From: Buchnera aphidicola (Aphis helianthi)
GTDB lineage: Bacteria; Pseudomonadota; Gammaproteobacteria; Enterobacterales; Enterobacteriaceae
Direction of reading: 5' to 3'
DNA length: 64,000 nt
Assembly (NCBI RefSeq): GCF_005083845.1
Contig: NZ_CP034894.1
Location: 558,001-622,000 of the forward strand
The notes below the pieces were generated by a model. The model worked only from the letters and a program-made list of their open reading frames with translations, ran no database searches and was not told the DNA's origin. Position 1 is the stretch's first letter. Each line of letters begins with the position of its first letter. Below are positions 10,397 through 20,074 of this stretch, piece by piece. The position numbers were made by a program, and so were the translations under genes.

Positions 10397-10813
10397 ATTT
10401 TTATTACTAAAATAATTTATTAAACATATTAATGTTAATAAGATATAAAACGTTAAAAATAGAATAATTAAATTTAAATTATATTACTCTTTAATTTTTT
10501 AAATAAAAAATATTTAATAAATATTCTAAATTTAAACACCTAGAACATTTGCAAAAAAAATTAAAATCTTCTTAGATATTTCATAAATTAATTTAATCCT
10601 TATATTTAATTAAGTATTTTAAAAAAAAATTATATTTAAATAATTTTAATATAATTTACAACTAAAAAGTATATTCTATCAGAGTAAAGATTATTTTTTC
10701 TATATTTCTTTATAATTTTATAACAAATATTTTTATACATTTGACAAATTAAAAACTTGACGTAATTTATTTTTTCAGATTAAATATAACAAATATTTTT
10801 TAAGTTTTTTAAA
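10397..10813. other. AT-rich spacer between aroK and tRNA-Ser
   Basis: About 417 bases without a gene. It contains the tRNA-Ser promoter at its right end and must carry the leftward aroK promoter. The rest is A/T homopolymer-rich and I recognise no remnant of a lost gene. Confidence 0.5.
10758..10786 (+). promoter_or_regulatory. Sigma-70-type promoter for tRNA-Ser
   Basis: TTGACG (10758-10763) and TAAATA (10781-10786) are spaced by 17 bases, placing transcription start about 20 bases before the tRNA. A second TTGACA at 10741-10746 lies upstream. The fit of both boxes and the spacing is good for this AT-rich genome; not experimentally known here. Confidence 0.6.
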
Positions 10814-10898
10814 GGTGAGGTGTCCGAGAGGCTTAAGGAACACGCCTGGAAAGCGTGTATATGGAAACGTATCAAGGGTTCGAATCCCTTTCTCACCA
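10814..10898 (+). tRNA. serW: tRNA-Ser (GGA)
   Basis: An 85-base class II tRNA with a long variable arm. The 7-bp acceptor stem GGTGAGG/TCTCACC has one wobble pair, the anticodon loop CTGGAAA gives GGA (reads UCC/UCU), and the T arm has GGTTCGAATCC. It closely resembles the E. coli serW/serX sequence. The 3' CCA is not encoded (AAAA follows), so it needs CCA-adding enzyme. Transcribed toward deoD. Confidence 0.96.
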
Positions 10899-10907
10899 AA
10901 AAAATAA

Positions 10908-11615
10908 TTAAATTAATAAAGCAGTTTCTAAAGATAAAAGAATCATATTATCAAAACTAGATTCTCTATCTTTTGATGAAACAGATTCTTTTTTTAAAAT
11001 ATGATCAGAAACTGTGCAAATAGATAATGCTTGTGCTTTAAATTCAGCTGCAACAGAATATATTCCTGCTGTCTCCATATCTATTCCTACAATATTATAA
11101 TGTTTTAAAATATTTAACATATCTTGATCAGTATAAAATGAATCAGTAGTAAAAAAATTTCCAATATGAAGTTTAAAGTTCATTTTTTTTGCAGCTAAGA
11201 ACACATTATAAGTAATATTAAAATCTGCAATAGCTGCATAATCATGATTATGAAATCGTATTCTATTAAATTTTGAATCTGTAGAAGCACCTAATCCAAT
11301 AACAATATCACGTAATTTTATATCATCTCGTATAGCACCACAAGTTCCTATACGAATAATTTTTTTGATATTGTACTCTGTTATTAACTCTCTTACATAA
11401 AGAGCAGCAGAAGGTATTCCTATTCCATGACTCATAACAGAAATTTTTTTATTTTTATAATATCCTGTATAAGCTAACATTAATCGTGTTTTATTAATTT
11501 GTTTAAAATCATTTAAATAATTTTCAGCAATATATTTTGCTCGGATAGGATCTCCAGGCATTAAAATAATATCTGAAAAGTCACTTTTTTTACTATTAAT
11601 ATGAAAAGTAGACAC
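10908..11615 (-). CDS. deoD: Purine nucleoside phosphorylase (DeoD type)
   Basis: Hexameric phosphorylase that splits purine (deoxy)nucleosides into base and (deoxy)ribose-1-phosphate. The 235 residues show MPGDPIRAKYIAE (phosphate site), MSHGIGIPSAALYVREL, GTCGAI, and MET in VGIDMETAGIYSVAAEF for ribose binding, with the SDHIL catalytic Asp later. It directly follows deoB (32-base gap), the E. coli deoCABD pair without deoC and deoA, so the salvage route is reduced to PNP plus phosphopentomutase. Confidence 0.96.
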   Translation of the reverse strand: MSTFHINSKKSDFSDIILMPGDPIRAKYIAENYLNDFKQINKTRLMLAYTGYYKNKKISVMSHGIGIPSAALYVRELITEYNIKKIIRIGTCGAIRDDIKLRDIVIGLGASTDSKFNRIRFHNHDYAAIADFNITYNVFLAAKKMNFKLHIGNFFTTDSFYTDQDMLNILKHYNIVGIDMETAGIYSVAAEFKAQALSICTVSDHILKKESVSSKDRESSFDNMILLSLETALLI

Positions 11616-11647
11616 TTATTTTTTCCTTATTTTGAAAACGAATATTT

Positions 11648-12880
11648 TTAAAACATATGTTTACCATATTTCATTTCTGATAATGCAAAATATTTTGAAA
11701 TTGTTTGGCCTATGTCAGCAAAGGTTTTCCGATGACCTAAAAAATTTATTTTTTTACCAGGAGAATACATTAGTATAGGAATATTTTCTCTAGTATGATC
11801 TGTTCCTATCCATGTGGGATCGCATCCATGATCTGCAGTAATAATAAGTAAATCTTTTTCTTTAACTAAATTAATCATATTTAATAACTGACTATCAAAA
11901 AACTCTAAACCCTTTGCATATCCAGCAACATCACGACGATGCCCCCAAATAGAATCAAAATCAACAAAATTAGTAAATATAATAGTATTATTTTTAGCAC
12001 ATTTCATTTCATTTATAGTTGTATTACATAATTCTTCTAATCCAAAGGATTTTATACTTTTACTAATACCTATACCTGCATAAATATCTGAAACTTTTCC
12101 TATTGCAATGACTTTGCCTTGCTTCTCAAGTATTAATTTTTCCATAACAGTCATAGAAGGAGGTTTGATAGATAAATCTAATCTATTTCCTGTTCTTTCG
12201 AAATTAAATTTATTAGTTCCAATAAACGGACGAGCAATAACTCGTGCTATTTTATATTTATTCTTATTTAATAAAGTACGAATAACTTGACATAATTTAT
12301 AGAGATTAGATAAACCAAATATATCTTCATGACACGCTATTTGAACAACAGAATCTGATGATGTATATAAAATTGGTTTTCCTGTTTTTATATGTTTTTC
12401 GCCTAATCTTTTAATTATTTCTGTTCCCGATGCATGACAGTTACCAAGAAAACCAGGTAATTCAAAATGTTTTATAATTTCATTTATTAAAATATTTGGA
12501 AATGTATTATTAACTTTTTTGAAATAATACCAATTATCTAAAACTGGAACTCCTGCTATTTCCCAATGCCCAGAAGTAGTATCTTTCCCTGAAGAAATTT
12601 CACTAGCAAAACCATAACTAGCAATAATTTCAGATTGGTTTATCAAATCATGATAACCTAATGGATATTTTCCTGTTGAAGCTTTATACGCTTGTACTAT
12701 CCCTAATTTTTTTAAATTAGGTATCTTTAAACAACCCTCTCGTTCTTTATTAGCTTCTCCTAAAAAACATTTCTCCACTATATGCCCGAATGTATCAGCA
12801 CCATAATCGTTAAATTTACTAGCATCAATACTTGATCCTATTCCAAAAGAATCTAAAACCATCAAAAAAACACGTTTCAT
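11648..12880 (-). CDS. deoB: Phosphopentomutase
   Basis: Alkaline-phosphatase-superfamily mutase that converts (deoxy)ribose-1-phosphate, the product of DeoD, to the 5-phosphate. The 410 residues match the family (E. coli 407) and include MVLDSFGIG with the metal Asp, [11 protein letters not shown] (catalytic Thr), [14 protein letters not shown] and ADHGCDPTW near the C-terminus, the metal ligands of the superfamily. Between prfC and deoD on the same strand, gaps of 41 and 32 bases. Confidence 0.96.
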   Translation of the reverse strand: MKRVFLMVLDSFGIGSSIDASKFNDYGADTFGHIVEKCFLGEANKEREGCLKIPNLKKLGIVQAYKASTGKYPLGYHDLINQSEIIASYGFASEISSGKDTTSGHWEIAGVPVLDNWYYFKKVNNTFPNILINEIIKHFELPGFLGNCHASGTEIIKRLGEKHIKTGKPILYTSSDSVVQIACHEDIFGLSNLYKLCQVIRTLLNKNKYKIARVIARPFIGTNKFNFERTGNRLDLSIKPPSMTVMEKLILEKQGKVIAIGKVSDIYAGIGISKSIKSFGLEELCNTTINEMKCAKNNTIIFTNFVDFDSIWGHRRDVAGYAKGLEFFDSQLLNMINLVKEKDLLIITADHGCDPTWIGTDHTRENIPILMYSPGKKINFLGHRKTFADIGQTISKYFALSEMKYGKHMF

Positions 12881-12921
12881 TTTTTTAAATACCTAAAAAA
12901 TAAATTAAAATATATTTATAT

Positions 12922-14508
12922 TTACTGCTCTCTTATTTGATTGAAATTAATATCAATATATCTGGATATGATAATATTTAAGTTTGCTCTATTAGGTGCT
13001 AAATATGTTAAATTATTAAAATTGTCTAATGCTAAATGAGATTTGTTGTCATTTACAAATATATCAATACTTTTTTTATTATCTGATGTAATCCATCTAG
13101 CCATTGTAATATTAACTTTCTCATATATTGCATCTATTTTATACTCAATTTTTAATCTTTGAATTACTATATCAAATTGTAGTATACCAATGGCCCCTAA
13201 AATTAAATGATTATTATTAAAAGGATAAAAAACCTGTATTGCACCTTCTTCTGATAATTGCATTAAACCTTTTTTTAACTGCTTTTGTTGCAATGGATTT
13301 TTTAAAAAAATCCGACGAAATATTTCTGGAGCAAAACTAGGAATACCAATAAAATTAATTTCTTCGCCTTCTGTAAAAGAATCTCCAATTTTGATTGTTC
13401 CATGATTATGTATACCAATCACATCTCCAGGATATGCTACTTTTATAGAGAATCTATCTCCTGCTATAAAATAAAAAGCATCAGAAATAATAATATTTTT
13501 TTTTATTCTTACATGCCTTAATTTAATTCCTTTTCTATATGTACCAGATACAATTCTAATAAAAGCTATACGATCATGATGTTTTAAATCCATATTCGCC
13601 TGAATTTTAAATACAAAACCTGTGAAATATTTTTCTTCAGGTTGTATTTTTCGTATATTGCTTTTACGATATATAGGTGCAGGGGCCCACTTTATTAAAC
13701 CTTCTAATATATGATCAATACCAAAATTAGTTAATGCACTACCAAAAAAAACAGGTGTAACAATACTTTTTAAAAAATCTTTTTTATTAAATTTTGAATA
13801 TACATGACTAATTAATTTTAATTCTTCATAAACTTGTACAGTTAAATCTGAACTAATATATTTCTCTAATAAATATTTTTCTGAATAACTAAAATTCGTT
13901 TTGAAAATATTAGATTGTTTTAATTTATTATATAAATAAATTAATTTTTCATCTAGATGAAAAACACCTTTAAAATTTCTTCCACAGCTAATAGGCCAAG
14001 TTATAGGAATACAGGATAGTTTTAACTCTTTTTCAATTTGATCTAAAATTTCTATTGGTTCAAGACTATCTCGATCTAATTTATTGATAAATGTAATAAT
14101 AGGAGTATTATGTAATCGACTTACATCCATTAATTTTTTTGTTCGCTCTTCTATTCCCTTTGCAGCATCAATAACTAATAAACAACAATCTACTGCCGTA
14201 AGAATACGATATGTATCTTCTGAAAAATCCTGGTGACCAGGAGTATCTAATAAATTAATTAAAATATTCTTATAATTAAATTGCATAACAGATGTTGTAA
14301 TAGAAATTCCACGATCTTTCTCGATTTTCATCCAATCTGATTTAGCATATTTTCCACTTCCTCTAGCTTTTACTGTGCCAGAACTATGAAGTACTTTCCC
14401 TAAAAGTAACATTTTTTCTGTAATAGTTGTTTTACCAGCATCAGGATGGGAAATAATAGCAAAAGTACGTCTTTTTTTTATTTCTAATTGATGATTTAAA
14501 TTACACAT
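12922..14508 (-). CDS. prfC: Peptide chain release factor 3
   Basis: GTPase that removes RF1/RF2 from the ribosome after peptide release. The 528 residues (E. coli 529) show the P-loop SHPDAGKTTITEK, DRGISITTSVM, LDTPGHQDF and NKLDRD, followed by the EF-G-like domains II and III. First gene of a probable prfC-deoB-deoD unit. RF3 is dispensable in E. coli; its survival here is of some interest. The reading frame is intact despite several A7-A8 runs. Confidence 0.96.
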   Translation of the reverse strand: MCNLNHQLEIKKRRTFAIISHPDAGKTTITEKMLLLGKVLHSSGTVKARGSGKYAKSDWMKIEKDRGISITTSVMQFNYKNILINLLDTPGHQDFSEDTYRILTAVDCCLLVIDAAKGIEERTKKLMDVSRLHNTPIITFINKLDRDSLEPIEILDQIEKELKLSCIPITWPISCGRNFKGVFHLDEKLIYLYNKLKQSNIFKTNFSYSEKYLLEKYISSDLTVQVYEELKLISHVYSKFNKKDFLKSIVTPVFFGSALTNFGIDHILEGLIKWAPAPIYRKSNIRKIQPEEKYFTGFVFKIQANMDLKHHDRIAFIRIVSGTYRKGIKLRHVRIKKNIIISDAFYFIAGDRFSIKVAYPGDVIGIHNHGTIKIGDSFTEGEEINFIGIPSFAPEIFRRIFLKNPLQQKQLKKGLMQLSEEGAIQVFYPFNNNHLILGAIGILQFDIVIQRLKIEYKIDAIYEKVNITMARWITSDNKKSIDIFVNDNKSHLALDNFNNLTYLAPNRANLNIIISRYIDINFNQIREQ

Positions 14509-14710
14509 ATATACTCTATTAAAATAATTTATTTTTATAAAATTTCATATAAAAGTTTGTATGAAAGATAATTTATTTATTAATTAAAATTATTAAATTT
14601 AGTTTCATTTTTAAAAATATTTTTTAAATAAATAAATGGGTGTAAATTAAATTATATGTAATAATAAAAATATTTATAATTAAATTGTAAATAAACAAAG
14701 AGTTACTTTA

Positions 14711-15732
14711 ATGAAAAAAAAAACATCTATATTGCATATACAGGTGGAACTATTGGAATGCAAAAATCAAATAATGGATATATTCCCGTTGCAGGTTACT
14801 TGCAAAAACAATTAATTAAAATGCCAGAATTTCATAATCCAGAAATTCCAAATTTTATTATTAAAGAATACAGTCCGCTCATTGATTCTGCTAACATGAA
14901 CCCAATAGAATGGCAAAAAATTGCGGATGATATTAAAAAAAATTATTATAATTATGACGGATTTGTTATTCTTCATGGAACAGATACTATGGCGTATACT
15001 GCTTCAGCATTATCTTTTATCTTAGAAAATTTAGAAAAACCAATCATTATAACTGGATCTCAAGTTCCTATATCAGAAATACAATCGGATGGACGACAAA
15101 ACTTATTAAATTCGTTACTAATAATTGTAAATTATCCTATTAATGAAGTAACTTTATTTTTTAATTATAAATTATATAGAGGTAACAGAGTTACTAAATC
15201 AAATGCTAATGGTTTTAATGCATTTTCATCTCCTAATATAGATCCTTTATTAGAAGTAGGAATTAATATTCGTCATAATAAAAGTATTTTTTTTAAAAAA
15301 CATAAAAAGTTGAAGGTATATAAAATTAAAGCACAACCTATTAGTATTATTACTATATATCCAGGGATATCTAGTGCAATTTTAAAAAATTTTTTATTAC
15401 ATCCAGTAAAAGCATTGATTTTACGTACATATGGAATTGGAAATGCACCTCAAAATAAAGATTTTTTAAAAGAGTTATATATAGCTAATAAAAAAAACAT
15501 TATTATAATCAATCTAACACAATGTGCATCTGGGAATGTTAATATGAACGGATATGCCACGGGCAATTCACTAAAAAAATCTGGAGTGATTAGTGGTTAT
15601 GATTTAACAATCGAAGCTGCTTTAACTAAATTGCATTTTTTACTAAGCCAAAACATTTCAATAAAAAATATTCGTATTGAAATGCAAAATAATTTAAGAG
15701 GTGAACTGACAAATTATTCGCATATTTTATAA
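14711..15732 (+). CDS. ansA: L-asparaginase I (cytoplasmic), frameshift in A10 run after the start codon
   Basis: Hydrolyses L-asparagine to aspartate and ammonia. The start ATG at 14711 is followed at once by ten A (14714-14723) and reads out of frame. One more A gives MKKKNIYIAYTGGTIGM, with the catalytic Thr of TGGTIG, and a 340-residue protein (E. coli 338). Further conserved motifs are HGTDTMAYTASALSF (second catalytic Thr-Asp), GSQVP, LFFNYKLYRGNRVTK and NLTQC. The first in-frame ATG (14758) would omit the TGGTIG loop, so a product starting there should be inactive. Sits between prfC (divergent) and nfuA (convergent). Confidence 0.92.
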
Positions 15733-15747
15733 AAATTTAAAATTATT

Positions 15748-16323
15748 TTAATAAAAAGAATGATGACCATGCAAATGATGAGTTTGATCAATTACTTTTT
15801 TTATTTCAGGAAAAAAAGATAGTATTTTTTTTTCAATCATTTCCTTTAAAGTAACTCCTATCATTGAGCAGCCATTACATCCTCCTGTAAATTCTATAAC
15901 AGCTATACCACTGTCAGAAATATTTATTAAATTTACTTTTCCACCGTGTAATGATAACTGAGGGTTAATTTCTACATTTAAAAAATTTTTTATTTTTTCT
16001 TGTAAAGACAATTGTGTATTTAAAATATTCTTTGTTGCATATGGAGCTTTAAAAGTAAGTTGTGAATTTAATTTATCAACTATAAGATCAATTTCAGAAT
16101 TTTTTAAAAAACACATAATGGATTTGTTAATATAAATATAAAAATTATTATACTTTAATTTAACATCAGATTCTTCTATTTCATCTATAGCACAATAAGC
16201 TACTCTACATTCTGCATTTGACATACCTGGATTAATAATAAACACTCGGATTTGAGTTCCTACTGGTTCTTTAGATAAAAGTGACAAAAAATAATTTTGA
16301 GCTGCATTAGAAATTTTAATCAT
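15748..16323 (-). CDS. nfuA: Fe-S cluster carrier NfuA
   Basis: Carrier that binds a 4Fe-4S cluster at a dimer interface and hands it to target enzymes. The 191 residues (same as E. coli) comprise a degenerate A-type scaffold domain (about residues 1-95) and a C-terminal Nfu domain with the CxxC motif in [16 protein letters not shown], ending [14 protein letters not shown]. Its retention fits with other Fe-S proteins in the window (MutY, HemW). Divergent from bioH, as nfuA and bioH neighbour each other in E. coli. Confidence 0.95.
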   Translation of the reverse strand: MIKISNAAQNYFLSLLSKEPVGTQIRVFIINPGMSNAECRVAYCAIDEIEESDVKLKYNNFYIYINKSIMCFLKNSEIDLIVDKLNSQLTFKAPYATKNILNTQLSLQEKIKNFLNVEINPQLSLHGGKVNLINISDSGIAVIEFTGGCNGCSMIGVTLKEMIEKKILSFFPEIKKVIDQTHHLHGHHSFY

Positions 16324-16446
16324 AGTAATTAATTTAATATTTTTATTGATTTTACTTGTTAGTTTTATATAATAATTTTACTAATTAATTAGTTTAAATA
16401 CAAGATAATTGTAGTTTAATTTTTTAAAAATTTATAGCCATTTAAC

Positions 16447-17223
16447 ATGAAAAACTTTACTTGGGAAACTAGAGGAACTGGAAATATTAATCTTGTTATA
16501 TTAAATGGATGGGGTGTTAACACAAAAATATGGTTTTTTATCGTTCAAAAACTCAGTATTTATTTTAAATTACATTTAATTGATTTGCCTGGAATAGGCA
16601 TTAATAATAATTTGAATCCTATTAAAATTCAAAAAATAGTTGAAATACTAAATTATTATATGCCTAATAATTCTATTTATTTAGGATGGTCACTTGGAGG
16701 GTTAATTGTAACTAATTTTGCTTTATTATATCCTGAAAAAACTTTAGGACTTATTAATGTAGCCTCTTCTCCTTATTTTATAAAACAAAAAAACTGGCCA
16801 GGAATAGAAAAAAAGAAAATCTGTTATATATATCGTGATTTATTAAAAAAATATAATGAAACAATAAATAATTTTTTATCTTTACAAATATCAAAAGAAA
16901 AACAATATTTCGAAGATTTAGAGATATTAAAAAAAATATTATTTCAGCAAAATAATCAACCAAACCAGAAAACATTAAAAACAGGATTAGAAATACTTTT
17001 ATCAGTTGATTTAAGATCTAAAATATCTATGATTAAAGTTCCATTTTTACGTATATATGGTTCTTTAGATCATTTAGTACCTAAAAAAATTTCAAATTTA
17101 ATTGATTTAATATGTCCTAATAGCCATTCTATTATCATAGAAAATGCAGGACACATACCGTTTATTTCACATAAAGATAAATTTTGTTCTATTTTATTAA
17201 AATATTTTTTAAAAAAAATATAA
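16447..17223 (+). CDS. bioH: Pimeloyl-ACP methyl ester esterase BioH
   Basis: Alpha/beta hydrolase that demethylates pimeloyl-ACP methyl ester, ending the biotin pimelate branch. The 258 residues (E. coli 256) carry the nucleophile elbow GWSLGG near residue 80, LNGWGVN forming the oxyanion region, an Asp in RIYGSLDHLVP and the catalytic His in ENAGHIPFISH. The lid region is Lys/Asn-rich and drifted. Convergent with ssb. Confidence 0.9.
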   Translation: MKNFTWETRGTGNINLVILNGWGVNTKIWFFIVQKLSIYFKLHLIDLPGIGINNNLNPIKIQKIVEILNYYMPNNSIYLGWSLGGLIVTNFALLYPEKTLGLINVASSPYFIKQKNWPGIEKKKICYIYRDLLKKYNETINNFLSLQISKEKQYFEDLEILKKILFQQNNQPNQKTLKTGLEILLSVDLRSKISMIKVPFLRIYGSLDHLVPKKISNLIDLICPNSHSIIIENAGHIPFISHKDKFCSILLKYFLKKI

Positions 17224-17243
17224 AATTATTTTTAAATGTATCG

Positions 17244-17260
17244 GCCCCAAAAAATGGGGC
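17244..17260. terminator. Short G/C hairpin between bioH and ssb
   Basis: GCCCC (17244-17248) and GGGGC (17256-17260) form a 5-bp all-G/C stem with a 7-base AAAAAAT loop, one of the few G/C-rich hairpins in the window. It lies between convergent bioH and ssb. No good T tract follows on either strand, so termination is likely but not proven. Confidence 0.5.
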
Positions 17261-17285
17261 TAAAATAAAAAATATTAAACTTATT

Positions 17286-17795
17286 TTAAAATGGAATTTC
17301 ATCATCAAAATCCATTTCTTCAGAATCTATGTCTTCTTTTTTTAGTTTATATTTTTCTTTGTTTTTAGATGTAGCAATAGTTTCTATTTTTTTTGTTTTT
17401 AAAATAGTGTTGTTTTCACTTGCAGAAAGATTATGAGAATTAGAATTTCGATTTCCTAGCATTTGCATTGTTCCACCGATATTTACTATTACTTCTGTTG
17501 TATATCGTTCAAAACCATTTTGGTCTTGCCACTTTCTTGTTTGAAGTGATCCTTCAATATATATTTGAGAGCCTTTTCGCAAATATTCTCCAGCTATTTC
17601 TGCTAATTTTCCAAATAAAACTACTCTATGCCATTCCGTTTTTTCTTTATTTTCACCTGTATTTTTATCTTTCCAATTTTCTGAAGTTGCAAGCGTCATA
17701 TTTACTACTGCATTACCATTTGGCATGTATCGTACTTCTGGATCTTGACCTAAATGACCAATTAAAATTACTTTATTTACACCTCTACTTGCCAT
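17286..17795 (-). CDS. ssb: Single-stranded DNA-binding protein
   Basis: Coats single-stranded DNA and recruits replication and repair enzymes. The 169 residues begin [22 protein letters not shown], contain the OB-fold signature to about residue 112 ([25 protein letters not shown]), a degenerate linker, and end in DFDDEIPF, the acidic tail that binds partner proteins such as exonuclease I (sbcB, also here). Convergent with bioH; the long spacer to dnaB lies upstream. uvrA, its divergent neighbour in E. coli, is absent. Confidence 0.97.
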   Translation of the reverse strand: MASRGVNKVILIGHLGQDPEVRYMPNGNAVVNMTLATSENWKDKNTGENKEKTEWHRVVLFGKLAEIAGEYLRKGSQIYIEGSLQTRKWQDQNGFERYTTEVIVNIGGTMQMLGNRNSNSHNLSASENNTILKTKKIETIATSKNKEKYKLKKEDIDSEEMDFDDEIPF

Positions 17796-18580
17796 AATAA
17801 AAACTCCATTTCTAAACTAATTAATATAAATATATTTTTAAATAGAATTTTTAATTATTCAAAATAAGTAATAAACATTTAATTTATTATATTAATATTT
17901 AATTTGTAATTAAATAAAGAAGATATATATAAATTAAAAATTTATATATTAAGATTAATTTTTTCGGTGTTAAATTATATAAATTAAAATTATTTATTTA
18001 CTTTTATTAAATTCACTTATTATTTAATAATAAAATTATTACATATTTTTAAAAATATATTTAAAATATTTATTCTAATTCTATCTTAAATAAGAAAAAA
18101 ACTTATACAAGTTTTTTTAATAAAAAAAAATAAAATTTTATATATTTAAAAAAATCTAAATATTTATAAACACATAAAATATGATAAAATTATTTAAATA
18201 AAAAAATTTAGTATTCAATTAATAATACTTTGTAATTGTAATACTTTGTAATATAAATGAATTTTATATTACTATATTAAATTAATATTTATTTTTAAAT
18301 TTATTTAAAAAAATAAATTTTAATATTATTCATATTTAAAAAAAATATTCCCCTAGAAATATATTCCCATTATGTTATCAGTAACAGTGTAACTTAAAAA
18401 TAATTTCATTATAAAGAATATATAAAATATATATCTTCTAAAAAATAAATAAAAATTATAAAAATAGTATTTAAAATAATTAAAAAGATACAAAGTAAAT
18501 TTATTAGCAAATAGTTTATTATTCTAATATTAGAATATAATTTCAAAGTGATTTACTAAATAATGGTATATGTAACATAT
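17796..18580. other. Long AT-rich spacer between divergent ssb and dnaB
   Basis: The largest gene-free stretch in the window, about 785 bases. Nothing recognisable as a coding remnant or RNA gene. Two features stand out: a 14-base direct repeat TAATACTTTGTAAT at 18223-18236 and 18239-18252, and a less AT-biased patch around 18346-18395 with two copies of ATATTCCC and an imperfect palindrome GTTATCAGTAAC. Both divergent promoters should lie here. Confidence 0.5.
18223..18252. repeat. 14-base tandem direct repeat in the ssb-dnaB spacer
   Basis: TAATACTTTGTAAT occurs twice, at 18223-18236 and 18239-18252, separated by TG (period 16). No function is apparent; it does not match the DnaA box TTATNCACA. 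Confidence 0.6.
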
Positions 18581-19960
18581 ATGGGTAAAAATAAATTATA
18601 TTTAAATCAAATTAATAGATTAAAAATTCCTCCACATTCGATAGAAGCAGAACAATCAGTACTAGGTGGTTTAATGTTAGATAATGAACAATGGGATACT
18701 GTTTCAGAACATGTAGTTGCTGATGATTTTTTTAGTAAACCACATCGTTTAATATTTCAAGAAATGCAACAATTATTAAATTCAGGGCATCCAATTGACT
18801 TAATTACATTATCTGAATCTTTAGAACAAAAAGGAAAACTAGAAAGTGTTGGTAGATTTTCTTATTTAGCTGAGTTATCAAAAAATACTCCTAGTACAGC
18901 AAACATAATTGCTTATGCTGACATAGTAAGAGAACGTGCAATTGTAAGAGAAATGATATTAGTTGCTAATAAAATAGCAAATGCAGGGTATGACACACAA
19001 GGAAGAAAAAGTGAAGAACTTTTAGATTATGCTGAATCCAGTGTTTTTAAAATAGCAGAAAAACGTTTTAAAAAAGATTCAGGACCTAAAAATATTGAAC
19101 AAATACTTGATGAAACGATTAATAATATTGAAAAATTATTTTTATCTCCTAATGACGGAGTAACAGGAATTAACACAGGATATCAAGATTTAAACAAAAA
19201 AACATCAGGCTTACAACGTTCTGAATTAATTATTATTGCAGCACGACCTTCTATGGGAAAAACAACTTTCGCAATGAATTTATGTGAAAATGCTGCTATG
19301 TTATATGATAAACCAGTTTTAATTTTTAGTTTAGAAATGCCTGGGGAACAAATTATGATGCGTATGTTAGCGTCTTTATCTAGAGTTAATCAAGCTCGAA
19401 TTAGAACGGGAAAACTAAACGATGAAGATTGGTCTAGAATGTCAGGTACAATAAATGTTTTACTTAAAAAAAAGAATATTTATATAGATGATTCTTCAGC
19501 TCTAACACCCAGTGAAGTTCGCTCTAGAGCACGTCGTATTTATCGTGAAAATAATGGTTTAACTTTAATTATGGTAGATTATTTACAATTAATGAGAGTT
19601 CCAGCACTTTCAGATAATCGAACTCTTGAAATTGCCGAAATTTCAAGAACATTAAAAGCACTTGCAAAAGAACTACAAGTACCAGTAATTGCGTTATCAC
19701 AATTAAATCGTTCTTTAGAACAAAGATCAGATAAAAGACCGGTAAATTCAGATTTACGAGAATCTGGTTCTTTAGAACAAGATGCAGATTTAATTATGTT
19801 TATATATCGCGATGAAATATATCATGAAAATAGTGATTTTAAAGGAATAGCCGAAATTATCATTGGAAAACAGAGAAATGGACCAATTGGTACAATAAGT
19901 TTAACTTTTAATGGGCACTGGTCTAGATTTGATAATTATTGTAATCCTAAATATGATTAA
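18581..19960 (+). CDS. dnaB: Replicative DNA helicase DnaB
   Basis: Hexameric 5'-3' helicase of the replication fork. The N-terminal primase-interacting domain (PPHSIEAEQSVLGGLMLDNE onward) is followed by a linker and the RecA-like ATPase domain with Walker A ARPSMGKTTFAMN, VDYLQLM (Walker B) and the arginine-finger region ESGSLEQDADLIMFIYR. I prefer the ATG at 18581 because MGKNK aligns with E. coli MAGNK; an in-frame ATG at 18563 would add six residues. Neither start has a strong ribosome binding site. The E. coli protein has 471 residues, this one 459. Confidence 0.96.
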   Translation: MGKNKLYLNQINRLKIPPHSIEAEQSVLGGLMLDNEQWDTVSEHVVADDFFSKPHRLIFQEMQQLLNSGHPIDLITLSESLEQKGKLESVGRFSYLAELSKNTPSTANIIAYADIVRERAIVREMILVANKIANAGYDTQGRKSEELLDYAESSVFKIAEKRFKKDSGPKNIEQILDETINNIEKLFLSPNDGVTGINTGYQDLNKKTSGLQRSELIIIAARPSMGKTTFAMNLCENAAMLYDKPVLIFSLEMPGEQIMMRMLASLSRVNQARIRTGKLNDEDWSRMSGTINVLLKKKNIYIDDSSALTPSEVRSRARRIYRENNGLTLIMVDYLQLMRVPALSDNRTLEIAEISRTLKALAKELQVPVIALSQLNRSLEQRSDKRPVNSDLRESGSLEQDADLIMFIYRDEIYHENSDFKGIAEIIIGKQRNGPIGTISLTFNGHWSRFDNYCNPKYD

Positions 19961-20074
19961 CCTGATAAGTACAGATTATTTTTTTTAAAAAAATAAAATA
20001 TCTTGATGAAAATTTTTACACTATATAAAACTATAATTTTTTATAAACATTAATTTAATATAAAACTCAAATAT

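Noticed and set aside
16778-16975. Minus-strand hydrophobic frame of 65 codons inside bioH
   Set aside because: Complement of Lys/Asn-rich coding gives Phe/Leu-rich shadows; not a real membrane protein.
17468-17797. Plus-strand frame of 109 codons over ssb
   Set aside because: Antisense shadow of the conserved ssb gene.
18223-18252. Possible iterons or DnaA boxes near dnaB
   Set aside because: Only two copies, no match to TTATNCACA, and no other origin features; reported only as a repeat.
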